DNA of 64,000 nucleotides from Larus michahellis (lineage: Eukaryota; Chordata; Aves; Charadriiformes; Laridae), in the NCBI RefSeq assembly GCF_964199755.1, contig NC_133914.1:558001-622000 (forward strand). Direction: 5' to 3'. Within the stretch, counting starts at the first letter, position 1, and every line of letters starts with the position of its first letter. The position numbers and the translations under genes are program-made. The notes beneath the pieces were generated by a model. The model saw only the letters and a program-made list of their open reading frames with translations, was not told the origin of the DNA and searched no databases. Below are positions 12,727 through 23,819 of the stretch, in pieces.

Positions 12727-13728
12727 GCGGCGGAGCACCGGCGGCCGCAGCCCGCCCGGCCCGGGCTCCCCCGGCATTGGCGGCGGCCGCCGTCACTCAC
12801 CCGCCCGGCCGGCCGAATTGGTCGCTCGGTCACCGGGAGCCCGGGACGCCCGACGGCGCCGGATCCGCCCGCCAAGGCGCGGAGGTACCTCCCGGCTCCG
12901 CGGGCAGCCGCCCCCGCTCCCGCCACCGCAGCGCCCGCCCGCGCCCCGGCTGGCTGCCCGCTCCCCTCCGCCGGGCCGGGCCGAGCAGAGCCGGGCCGGG
13001 CGCGCAGCCCGGAGCCGCCCGCCTTCGCCCACCCCCGGCTGCCGCCCCGCCGGAGCTCCCCGCCACGCTGCCGCCGCCCGCGGCCGGGCGCCGGAGGTGG
13101 CCCGAGCCGCTCCCGCCCGGCCGCCCGCAGCCTCCCCGCGCCCCGGCCGCCCCCTGCGCGGCCCCTCTGGCCGCGCACCCGCCGCCCGCTCCTGCTCCCG
13201 CGCAGCCCTTTGTTGCCGCGCCCGGGGCTGCAAATGGCGCCCGCGGAGGACGCTGTGCAGCCCCGGGAACCGTCAGCTCCGAGGGGCAGCTGCCAGCGGG
13301 CCGCCGCGCACGGACCCTGGCGGCCCCGGGGACGTCCCTGCAGCAATCCGCTCTTAGCCGCCTCCAGCCCCGACGCCCGGTCCGACTTAGCGGTGTACAA
13401 CACAACCGCCACTCACCGGCTGGGTCCTGCGGGCGGCTGCCGCCGAGCCGAGAGGAGCGGGCGGTGGATGCGGGGTCCCCGGCCCCGCGTCGGGGCTGGC
13501 CGTGGCTGAAGGCGACGCGCGGGTCCCGCAGCCCCGAGCCCTGGAAGCCCGAACGTGAGAGAAACAAAAGGTATTTGCTGACGTGGGCGTTGGACAGAGA
13601 CGCCCGAGGGCTGGGGACACAATTAAAGGGGCAACGCACCGATTGCAGGCGCAGCCCAGCGGCTTCCTCCGCCTGATCGCCCTGCAGTCGGGGCTGCTCG
13701 CCTCTTCCCACACCCACATGCTGCCCAG
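12727..13728 (-). promoter_or_regulatory. CpG-island promoter and 5' UTR exons of the ZBTB8A paralog
   Basis: A dense CpG island about 0.4 kb upstream of the coding exon. Two minus-strand donors are visible: CCAGCCG|GTGAGT with the exon ending at 13417, and CGG|GTGAGT with the exon ending at 12801. This suggests alternative non-coding first exons joining the acceptor at 12344-12343. A CRE-like TGACGTGG lies at 13579-13586. Blocks 12727-13340 and 13410-13728 are almost identical to the promoter of the neighbouring ZBTB8A (22773-23386 and 23491-23809). Long open frames across it on both strands result from the low stop-codon density of GC-rich DNA. Confidence 0.8.
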
Positions 13729-14083
13729 GAGGCCCACTACCTTAGCGCAGACAATGCACTGCTATTGTTAACGGCCAGTCTAGAGATCTTTGTATGTGGA
13801 AGGAAGGCGCCACCTGAGTGGGAAATATCTGTAGTTTTATGGCATACGATATATTACATTACTTAATATAGCGGTATTTTTAGAACAGGGAAGTTCTGTA
13901 TTCAAACAATGGAGATCATCTTAAACCAAACTACTGCACGTGGGAGTGCAACACGACAGATTGTCCATTTTTTTTCCCTTCTGTGTGGAAAAAGAAAATC
14001 AAATCAGGATGCCTGTTAGAAGAGAAGACACTTCCCATCTTGTGCCTGTTACAGGAGGCACTTTCAATCTTGTTCCTCAACAT

Positions 14084-14156
14084 CATTGAATGATTTTGAG
14101 AAGGAACCTCTGCGGTCATCTGGTACAGTTCCCTCCTCAAAGCAGTCTCAGTTAGA
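14084..14156 (-). mobile_element. CR1 LINE fragment, old
   Basis: The stretch reads like the reverse complement of an avian CR1 3' region: GAAGGAACCTCTGCGGTCAT, then a TCTGGTACAG segment, then CTCCTCAAAGCAG. It is short and diverged, hence an old insertion. Confidence 0.55.
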
Positions 14157-16500
14157 ACGTGATAAAAGAACAGTTCCCATTTGCACAGTAAAAAGTGTCA
14201 GGTCAGAGTATGGCAGAGAACTTCGTTAGTATTTAATTTAGTACAACAGCTAAGCCAAGATATGGAAATCTTTCCCCTGACACTCCTCCCAGTTTTTCCT
14301 TACAATTATTTTTTATCCTTGTTGCTACTATGTTTAAAATTCTTGATGCACCAAATAAGACGCCTCTCTGCATTTCAGATGTTAAATATGATGAAAGGTT
14401 ATGCTAACTCCAAGGTGGGAGGTTTTTTAAGTGAAACAGAATAGAAAATACCTAACTAAATGGTATTATAAGCTTTTCTTAGTAGCTTATTAAATTATAC
14501 CCATCATTCAACAGACATACAGACTTGGTACAGATTTATACCTAACGGGAAAAGTTCACTGAAATTCTGGAGGCAAGGACTGGATGATTATAAGCTCCTT
14601 TTCTTCAAAACTCAACCTTCTGGCCAGAATTAGAGAAATTTGCTTCTATTTAATTCTCGTACATGTTGCCTTCCAACTAATAGTAACCTTCTAATTGACT
14701 TCTGACTTTCTTGAGATGTTCCAGAAAAATCAAGAAACAAGCATTGGAATGCCTGTGCTACAATATTGAACTACTCTTACAATTCTGCTGTACTTATTCA
14801 TGTAGAAAAAACAGAAGGACTACTGAATTAACTATATGTACTATTTTTGGATTATAATTTATCTTTCTCTACCTTGCAAATCGTTAGGAGTCCCCAGTGC
14901 CAGCTTGACCAGATCACGTAGATACTGGCCTCAGCAGTTTACTGAAGTAGTTCCTTATGAATTTGTAAACTCATTAAATAAACCCTGAACACATGTGCTT
15001 ATTCCAGTCTGACTTCTGCTATCTTTAGCCTCAAGGCTTTGATTAAAATATAATTTTTAAAAGTCTTTTTTTAGGATAAATTCAACTAAACAAGTTTAGT
15101 TTAGCTGTAATCCTCACTTAATGCAAATCTGGAGACTGCTCACCCTCAGCAGTTAAGGTTTTAGATAAACGTTCAACTATATGGCATTGTTGTTATGCTG
15201 ACAGATGCTAATGATTGTCAGAGGGGGATCCTGGGATCCGGGCAGTCATTGACTCAGCTGTAGACAGATGGTAGGTCAGGCATTTTTTAGCTAAATCAAG
15301 GTCCATTTAAATAATAAATGGGGCTGAAGATAGTGCCATTAGCCCCTGTATAGGCTATCTGAAGTTCAAAGCCAAGTATTTCTGCAGACTAAGAGATCAA
15401 AATATAAGAAAGGTAGACATTGGCATGGCTAGGTAATGGGATAACCTCTGACAGTGACCAGATGCTTCAGGGAAGAAATGTAGTATTCCATAATTTTATA
15501 TCGAACAGAGATTTTTTATATCATTGAAAAATTGAGAGAGATCCCAGTATCCTGGGGGATGGAGCATTTCTTCTGAAGAGCCAGGAGTAAAGGAACAATG
15601 ATACACGTAGCAGTCAGTGTCAGTCCTCTGCTAGAGACCTGTGGACTTAAGAGATATTTTCAAAGCTCACACTAAATCAATATTTTTGCTTTTATTTTTT
15701 TTTTTCATCTCAGTTCTTAAGAACTGGAATAGAGTATATACCAAAAGGTTGGAAGGGGAGATTAATTCTGAAGTTGTTTTTTGGAGTTTGCTTTTTTTTT
15801 TTAATTAATTTGGAAAAAAAACCCCAACCAACAGTTGAACCTTTAAGATAAGGATAAGTGTCATTTTTTGGGATAGTAAATAAAGAAGTTCAGATAATTT
15901 GATGGAAAACAAAAAAATGGGACATGATGTGAAGGAGAAAACCATATCAAGTATCACACAAGTCATGGGTTTATGTGGCAGATAGAATTCTGTAATACCT
16001 GAAAAGGAGGAAAAAGAAATGTTTTTTAATTGAATGTTTCAGCCTTTGAAAGGATGGCAAGATAGTTGCCAGAAAATAAGGATAGTTAAAGGTGAGACAC
16101 TGAACAGAGGATGAGGAATCTATGTCTTCACTCTTGACCATGGGTTTGTGAACACAACGATAAACACAAGCCAAGCAAAAAGAGGCAGGCTTTCAGTGAC
16201 AAAGGACAGGCAGAGGAGAGAAAAGGATGAAGACATTAGGACTGCAAAGAGAGCAGAGATATAAAGGAGGAACATCTGTTGAACCGGACATCCCTCCAGT
16301 GTTAGTCAGATGAAACAGGGAACAGAAAAGCAAATGACAAAAGAATGATGTATTGAAAACCAGTGAATAATCAAAACATGCATTAAGTAGTATTTAAGAG
16401 CATTCAAAGCAACATGAAGATGATGAAAGAAGTACAAAGAAAAAAAAATAGCAAAAACCAATTTGACTGTTGGTCACAGGGGAGCTGTGAATGTCTGTAG

Positions 16501-16632
16501 TCCCACCTCCCACAGGAAGAAGGCCAGCACCAAGACCAGATCAGCCATGGCTTTGTCTAGCCAAGTCTTGAACACTTTTAAGAACAACCACCTCTGAGGC
16601 TGCTTTCTGAACAGCCCGTTCTGATGCTGCAC
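16501..16632 (-). mobile_element. CR1 LINE fragment, old
   Basis: A diverged CR1 segment in reverse orientation. The motif GTCTTGAACACTTTTAAGAA followed by CCACCTCTGAGGCTGCTTTC and CAGCCCGTTCTGATGCTGCAC corresponds to the conserved CR1 region near its 3' end, read on the minus strand. Confidence 0.6.
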
Positions 16633-19600
16633 TACAATTTAAACCTGTCAGAGTGTGATTTGGATGTGCAGAGACAGGACAGAAACAATCTGAACGGATC
16701 GGTATTAGCAGAATTCAATACAGTTCTATACAGCCTTCTCTAGCATTTAAAGATAAAATCAGGTGTGCTACTTGTGACTTGTCAAAGTTCAAGAAGCAAC
16801 ACATTCCAGTAAGTTATTGTTAAGTAAATTAAATTCTGTGGGAACAACCCTGGATGGTCTTTGCTTTCCTCCTGGAAAAGAGTGAAAATGTTACTTCTGC
16901 TAATGAGTGGTGTGTGATCCTGACAGGAGTATGAAAAAGACAAATCATCAGAGGCAATGCAAGGAGATGAAAAAAAAAAAACAAATAGGATTTCATTTAG
17001 AGAAAAACAAGAAAAATATATGACTGGCTATGTAAAATGAAGGACATAGAAAATATAAGGCACTTAACATTTATCTTATCTTGCAATACAAAAATAAGGA
17101 ACAACAACTGAAATTAAGGCAACAAATGTAAAAATGGTAACCTTTTTAAAATACAAAACGTAATTGACCTGTTGGAATTGCAGTCTTGACCTAAAAATCC
17201 AAGCTTAATAAGATACTTCTAAAATGACTACAGATACCTAGTTATGCTACTGAGAATAACAATAATGCATACAAACAGTGAAAACCCTTGTTTGCCAGGC
17301 AAATCAACAATTAATCTGCCTATATTTAAAGAGTAAATGTCTTCATATGGAAAGATTGTTCCATTTGCTCATTATAGCCACTTCACGTCTTTTTCTGAAG
17401 CATCTGGTCCTCCGTATTCTTAGATGTACAGTATCTAATTAGATTGAGTATTGATCCCAAAATCCTTTGCTTCCAAAAACGCCCCCAAGTATACAGAAAC
17501 ACTTAATAGTCTCACCTTTACAGTTGGCAATTAAGATTTCAGGCCTAGAGTGGCACTTTATTTCCCGCTCCCATCAATCCATCCCCAAACACACACACAG
17601 ACTAATCCCAGCCCCTTTCTATTCTGGGACAGCAGGCACTCATACCTAGAATTTATTGCGCATACTGTTTAAAGGGAAAAGAAAAAATCTATTAAATTTG
17701 ATTTCAGCAAGCATTTTCTCTTGAAATTTGATCTAAGTCATTCCATATTCTTTTATATATTTCTTTGTTCTATATCTGATTAGTTAAGGTTGCTCAGGTA
17801 TATTTCTCAGCCATTTAATACGCATTTTAGGAGTAATCACCTCCAAGAAACTAACCAGCTGTTTTCACATCAAGTCTGTTTTGTGGACTGCTGACCAAAG
17901 TGTAACATAAAATCGAGGCAAGTGTAAGCCTTGTTTGGAAAATATGTTTTCATATGGGTCATGAGAAAGTTTTGGTAAGTTCCCCACTTCCGTCCCCCTC
18001 CCCAAGTTGAGGCCAATGCACAATAATTTTTGTAGGAACAATAAAATACCGCTTCTCATCTCCTTAGAACATACAAGCAGGCTGCTTCTTGACAGCCCTG
18101 CATGTTTGAGAGGAAGGACACTTAATGCTTACAGCGTGAGCTGAGTAGGAAGCGCTGGAGCTGCCATTTAAGAGACATGTAGGCTGGCCATCTGCAGCCT
18201 GGAATGAAAATGCCACACTCTCTGGTAATGATGATACTAATAAGGCTATACAGTTTTTACACAAATAAAAATAAAGTAGTGAATTTTAGCTGTCCCTGGG
18301 AAAGAGATTATATAGTATATATATGGGATTGTTCTGTAATTCATCCCAGGTTTCAGCCAAACATGCTTACAAAGTCATAAAAAAGAAAAAAAAAGTTTTC
18401 TAAGCCTATACCCATTGAGTTCAATGATCACAGGATGAAGACTGTATTAATACTCCGGCCTGTCCGAGAAAACGCAGAGTAAAAGCATATTTCTGTTCCT
18501 CTCCTGTTTACAGTGCTGGTTAAGATAAACTCACTAAGTAACAAAACAAACTGGCTTCTTCTGTTACAGAAGTAAACTTTCTCCGCTATTAGTCATCTCA
18601 TCTCTTGTAGTCTAATTGTAGGTAAAATTACACAGATATCATGTCTAGAATTTCCAGTACATCTTGTTCTCGTTGGTGTGTAGTACAGACTGAAAAAGGT
18701 TAAAGTTACGTTCTCTTGGTGACCAAATGACTTTGGGAATATATCAATTGATAATGACTCCATCTTAAAACTCATCAGTTTAAATTGAGTACAGGTCAAT
18801 ACAAACAAGAGTAGTCAATGGTTTCAGATGGAAAATCTCATCAGTTCCATTTCTAATGATACCGTATATATACTGTACAAATTGTTCTGCCACTGCTATT
18901 GGCAAATAAAACGGGGGACAAAGACAGAAAACAACAGCTAAAGTAACCTCATAAGGATTGTTTCCTTCACGTTGGCATGGAGAAGCTGACACTGCCATTG
19001 GCAATGCTGCAGATGCAGGGCTACCAGTCACATCAGTCTGGCACTTTTGAGAGGTTTACAAAAAAAAAAAAGAGACAGTATTTTACTAGAGCTTATTAGA
19101 ACATAGCCCAGTCTTGAGTTCCCAATTTTCAGAATGAATAAAACATCTATTGGCATCAGTTAATGATCCATATTTGTAATCATTTTCTCTCTGATGTGTT
19201 GACTAGGACTAACGTTCATGTGTTTATTTTCTTGTAAAGAAACACGTCTTGAATGAATGATCTGCTAAAGATTCTCCTTATTCTAATAAATTTTACAACA
19301 AAGTGCTTTTCCAGACAAATGTGCTAAAACATTTTTATATGCTTTTCCTTAATTAGCTGCCTTTTTTCCTTATTATAATATGAAGACTTCCTGAAATTTC
19401 GTGGAAGATTATCTTCATTTCTGAATACTGAAGAGAGGTTTTCTTTATATTCTGGTGCAGGGGGTGTTTATACTTTGTTTATCGCCAGATGATATTTCTT
19501 ATAAAAGCCACGTCTCTACAAGTTTAAAAGGTGGGCAATTTACAGTGCCGTGTGACTTTTTTTTTTTAAGTATTCAGACCTCACTCCCTTGAAAGAGGTT

Positions 19601-19892
19601 TTCAGAAGTGACCCATTGTCTACTATAAAAAGTTATCTATGTAGTTTTTCAGTTTCCTCATTCATCCGTTTTTTCATTTAAGGATGGATTATTTCTAATG
19701 AGGTGAAGTATGAGTATTCTGATAACAAAACTCAGAATGGGCTCAATGGCACGTCCATAAATACATGCAAGTCTGGACCTGTTCAAGAGAAACCAGTGTG
19801 TCTCTGTATGGTAATAACAGGCTGGTGGAGGGCTTACGGTCAAGACAGTACATTCTCCCTCTTACACGGAATTCCTAATGCTTGTATTGCAA

Positions 19893-22304
19893 CTACCTAA
19901 TATTTGGCTTTACTTCCTTTTCATCTGCTTCATCCTCACTGTCATCAACTTGCTGAATGACCAAGTCGGTTGACCCATCCTCCACAATCTCCACATCAGA
20001 TCTGTTGTCTTCCCCGTAATGCCACCTGGAATCCTTATCCCCATCTTGTGGAAATTCAAGGGGTGCTTCAGCCTCCAAGTCAATGCGAATACTGTCTATG
20101 CCAGCTTCAGCCAAACACTCGTTACAGAGTCTGTAACGTCTTGTCCCCTCTTGGACCACTTGTCCTGTTAGCTCAGTCACGTGGCGTTTACACTTTCTGC
20201 AGATAGGCTTACAAGCCTGATGAATCTGGGGAAATCGAAATGAATAAATTTGATAATGCATGCACAAAGAAGTGTTTTTTAAGATGACAAAAAGTAGGGC
20301 TGGAGTAGCATCAAATGGTAGCATTAATTCATTTTGAGAGACAGTCATCAAACGTTAAAAATGAAACAATCCCAGGCGCTGTAATTGCCCACTTAAGCTC
20401 TATTACAGGACTTGCATAGAGCAGTACCTTTGCAAGCCATCAATTAACAAATAAATCCATCCCCTTTCATACAAATTATGCTTCAAATTGACTTCAACAA
20501 AACCAGATTAATTTTCTATTACCTCTTCTTTACGGGAGTCGATATATCAACCAGATACACTTGTTCTGTGTTTAATTATACTGAGACATTTACACATAAC
20601 CAAATCATGCAGTTAGTAAAAATACATACTGTTCGAAAATGGCTACTTAGGTGATCTAGCCTGCTAAATCTTTTCCCACATGCCTCACAAGGGTAAGGGC
20701 GCTCTCCCGTGTGACAGCGAAGGTGACGCTTTAGGTCTGCTTTTCTTTTCACCACATGAGTGCAGAATGGGCACTTGAACCTCATCCTGGGCAGATCATC
20801 TGTTAGAAAATAATACAATTAAAAAAATTAATTCATAACATCTCTAGTCATGTAATGCTCTAGGAACAGGCATTCTGTGAGCAGAAAAACAAATTTTTAT
20901 TTTTTTTTTTTAATTAAATAAATTTAAATAAATAAAAATTAAATTTAATTTTTAAATTAAATAAATTTAAATAAAATTAAATAAATTATTTATTTATTTA
21001 TTTAAAAAAATATTATCATAGGTCTTTTCAAGCACAAAGATCTTGTGTGTTCCTGTAAGTTACATGGGAGTGCAACAAAGGAAAAGGAGTGGACTGTTAG
21101 CTATATTAAACTGAGATTAAAAATATCCCAGAAGATCATGACTTAAATTTGCAAGATGAAGCTGTAGAGACACTAAAGATTATGTATTTGAAAGGCTATT
21201 CACAATTTTCAAAAAATGAGAGTTAAACTTTCCAAACTTATATTTCTGGACAATACAGATGTCTTTTTGGCAATTGTACACTGCTCAGTAAAGTACATTT
21301 CTCATGGGCAGTGCAGACGATTCACAGATGGCTGTGCACCCTCAGCATTAAAACCAACTCTTACCTTCAGCCCAGCTTCCCATGACACCTAGAATGGAGG
21401 GCATGCTCGCATACTGCTCCTCTGCCTTTGAAGACTTCAATTTACTGGAAGAACGGGGCGATTCATGCTCCTGCTGTGACACAGTCAAACTCCTCGGCAT
21501 CACGTCAGACCCCTGGCCATACTGGTATCCCACGTGAGGAGATTCAACTTCTGTGTCGATCTGAACTTGCTCCTCTGACTGAGCAATGTGGCCAGTGGGC
21601 TCGGCAGCCCTCTCCTCCAGTTTGCTTGATTTATAGTGAGGAATGTCAGAAGGCTGCTGTAGTCCCAGGTGCCGGGATTTCTTTACGGAATCCTGCCTTT
21701 GCTCATGTTTGGACAGCTGCTGCTGGGCATTTCTTTGGGAAGTTGGATAGTAGCTGAAATTGCTCCAAGTGTTTCCACCCATCATACATGTCCCTTGATC
21801 TGGGCTTAAGTGCGAATGCGGGGGGCTGCTTTCTGCCCTCCAGCCTGTGCTGTACAAGCAGGATCGGTCCACGCCGTTGGAGCTGACATCTTTGTCTGAC
21901 AGACTGAAGTAGCGATCCTTCTCCTTCTCACTGATGTCCAGCGATGACTTAATGAATGTTTTACACACACTGATAACATCGGTCATCTGCAGATAGCTCG
22001 CAGCCGACATGACTTCAATGACATTCTGACCCGTGAGAGAGAGTTTGCCTGAATACACAAAATCTAGAATAACTGTAAACGTGTCAGGAGAAAACGCCTG
22101 GAAAGTTGCTGTTGTCGGCTGGCTCGTCTCCTTCGAGCTCTGCGAAAGGAGCATTTTGAAATAGCCGCTGCTTGCAAACAGCACATTGCGATGTGCTTTA
22201 AAGACCTTCCCCTCTACCAGGATATTGCAGTCGCAGAATAAGTCTTGCCTGCGCTGCTCATTTAGTTGCTGCAAGAGGTGAAACTGGTGAGAAGAAATCT
22301 CCAT
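19893..22304 (-). CDS. ZBTB8A: ZBTB8A, BTB and zinc finger protein
   Basis: This is the ZBTB8A orthologue, a putative transcriptional regulator. Three coding exons (22304-21365, 20799-20630, 20225-19893) give 480 residues. The N-terminal BTB domain ([17 protein letters not shown]...FCDC) is followed by a Ser-rich linker. A two-finger C2H2 block follows: [34 protein letters not shown], with the final His from the last exon. The last exon begins [16 protein letters not shown] and ends in the acidic tail [18 protein letters not shown], nearly the same as the human tail. The human protein is shorter (about 441); the extra length lies at the end of exon 1 ([16 protein letters not shown]). The ATG is the conserved MEISS, just inside the acceptor at 22334-22333. 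A minus-strand AATAAA opposite 19223-19228 would give a 0.67-kb 3' UTR. Confidence 0.95.
20888..21010. repeat. AT-only low-complexity tract in a ZBTB8A intron
   Basis: About 120 bp made almost only of A and T in TAAAT/TTTAAAT-type units, in the intron between the BTB exon and the finger exon. It is simple-sequence repeat with no sign of a mobile element. Confidence 0.85.
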
Positions 22305-22559
22305 TCCAAAAAAGATTAAATGAAGCGTTGCTCTGAAAAATAAAAAAAATAATTAGACTCTTGACTTCAGCGTCGTGCAACTCAGCCAAAGATGTCAGAC
22401 CCAATTTTATGGATATCTTTACAAATAATCTTATTTATTTAAATCTATAAATATATTTAAATTACAGCATGCACAACCATGCATTCTATTCTCAAGATGA
22501 AAAAAGTGATGAAAAAGCCAAATAAAGCAGTACAGGTTATTTGGCAGAGAGGCGTGTGC

Positions 22560-23812
22560 TGCAGCGAGGAGCATCTCCTCCCTAGGGATGCAGGACACGA
22601 TGTGTGCGACCCGCCGCCAGCTCCCAGCCTTCACCCGTTCTCCAACGCGACCCGGCGCCTTCCAGCCGCCGCGGCCGAGCACCTCGGCCGTGCCTTCAGC
22701 CGCCGATACCGCATCGCCCCGCTCTGCCCGGGCTGCCCCCCTCCCCGCCGAAGGGACCAGAAACGGGACGCGGCGGCGGAGCCCCGGCGGCCGCAGCCCG
22801 CCCGGCCCGGGCTCCCCCGGCATTGGCGGCGGCCGCCGTCACTCACCCGCCCGGCCGGCCGAATTGGTCGCTCGGTCACCGGGAGCCCGGGACGCCCGAC
22901 GGCGCCGGATCCGCCCGCCAAGGCGCGGAGGTACCTCCCGGCTCCGCGGGCAGCCGCCCCCGCTCCCGCCACCGCAGCGCCCGCCCGCGCCCCGGCTGGC
23001 TGCCCGCTCCCCTCCGCCGGGCCGGGCCGAGCAGAGCCGGGCCGGGCGCGCAGCCCGGAGCCGCCCGCCTTCGCCCACCCCCGGCTGCCGCCCCGCCGGA
23101 GCTCCCCGCCACGCTGCCGCCGCCCGCGGCCGGGCGCCGGAGGTGGCCCGAGCCGCTCCCGCCCGGCCGCCCGCAGCCTCCCCGCGCCCCGGCCGCCCCC
23201 TGCGCGGCCCCTCTGGCCGCGCACCCGCCGCCCGCTCCTGCTCCCGCGCAGCCCTTTGTTGCCGCGCCCGGGGCTGCAAATGGCGCCCGCGGAGGACGCT
23301 GTGCAGCCCCGGGAACCGTCGGCTCCGAGGGGCAGCTGCCAGCGGGCCGCCGCGCACGGACCCCGGCGGCCCCGGGGACTGTGTCGCCCGGGGAAGTCCC
23401 TCGCTGTCCCTCGCAGCAAGGCTGGCAGCGGGGCCGTTTCCACCCCGAAATCCCAGCGCCCTGTCTGGCCTGCCGGCGTGCGAGAGCCCCCACTCACCGG
23501 CTGGGTCCTGCGGGCGGCTGCCGCCGAGCCGAGAGGAGCGGGCGGTGGATGCGGGGTCCCCGGCCCCGCGTCGGGGCTGGCCGTGGCTGAAGGCGACGCG
23601 CGGGTCCCGCAGCCCCGAGCCCTGGAAGCCCGAACGTGAGAGAAACAAAAGGTATTTGCTGACGTGGGCGTTGGACAGAGACGCCCGAGGGCTGGGGACA
23701 CAATTAAAGGGGCAATGCACCGATTGCAGGCGCAGCCCAGCGGCTTCCTCCGCCTGATCGCCCTGCAGTCGGGGCTGCTCGCCTCTTCCCACACCCACAT
23801 GCTGCCCGGGAG
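22560..23812 (-). promoter_or_regulatory. ZBTB8A: CpG-island promoter and 5' UTR exons of ZBTB8A
   Basis: A CpG island upstream of the coding exon, with the same minus-strand donors as the paralog: exon ends at 23498 (GCCG|GTGAGT) and 22847 (CGG|GTGAGT). It keeps the same CRE-like TGACGTGG. Two blocks match the paralog promoter with three substitutions in about 930 bp. The piece between them (about 23387-23490) is longer and mostly different, and the left flank (22560-22770) is unrelated or much diverged. Confidence 0.8.
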
Positions 23813-23819
23813 GGGATGC

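Larger units (their letters stand above)
13740..19222. other. Intergenic stretch between the two ZBTB8A genes
   Basis: About 5.5 kb of AT-rich unique DNA with no convincing coding exon on either strand. Two decayed CR1 pieces are listed separately. Several A- or T-runs are present. Nothing else was supported. Confidence 0.5.

Noticed and set aside
12570-13717. Open frames of up to 307 codons on both strands in the ZBTB8A-paralog CpG island
   Set aside because: They have a GC-rich composition of Pro/Arg/Ala/Gly, all frames are open, and the block is a promoter with non-coding exons. The equally long frames at 22479-23800 are the copied block.
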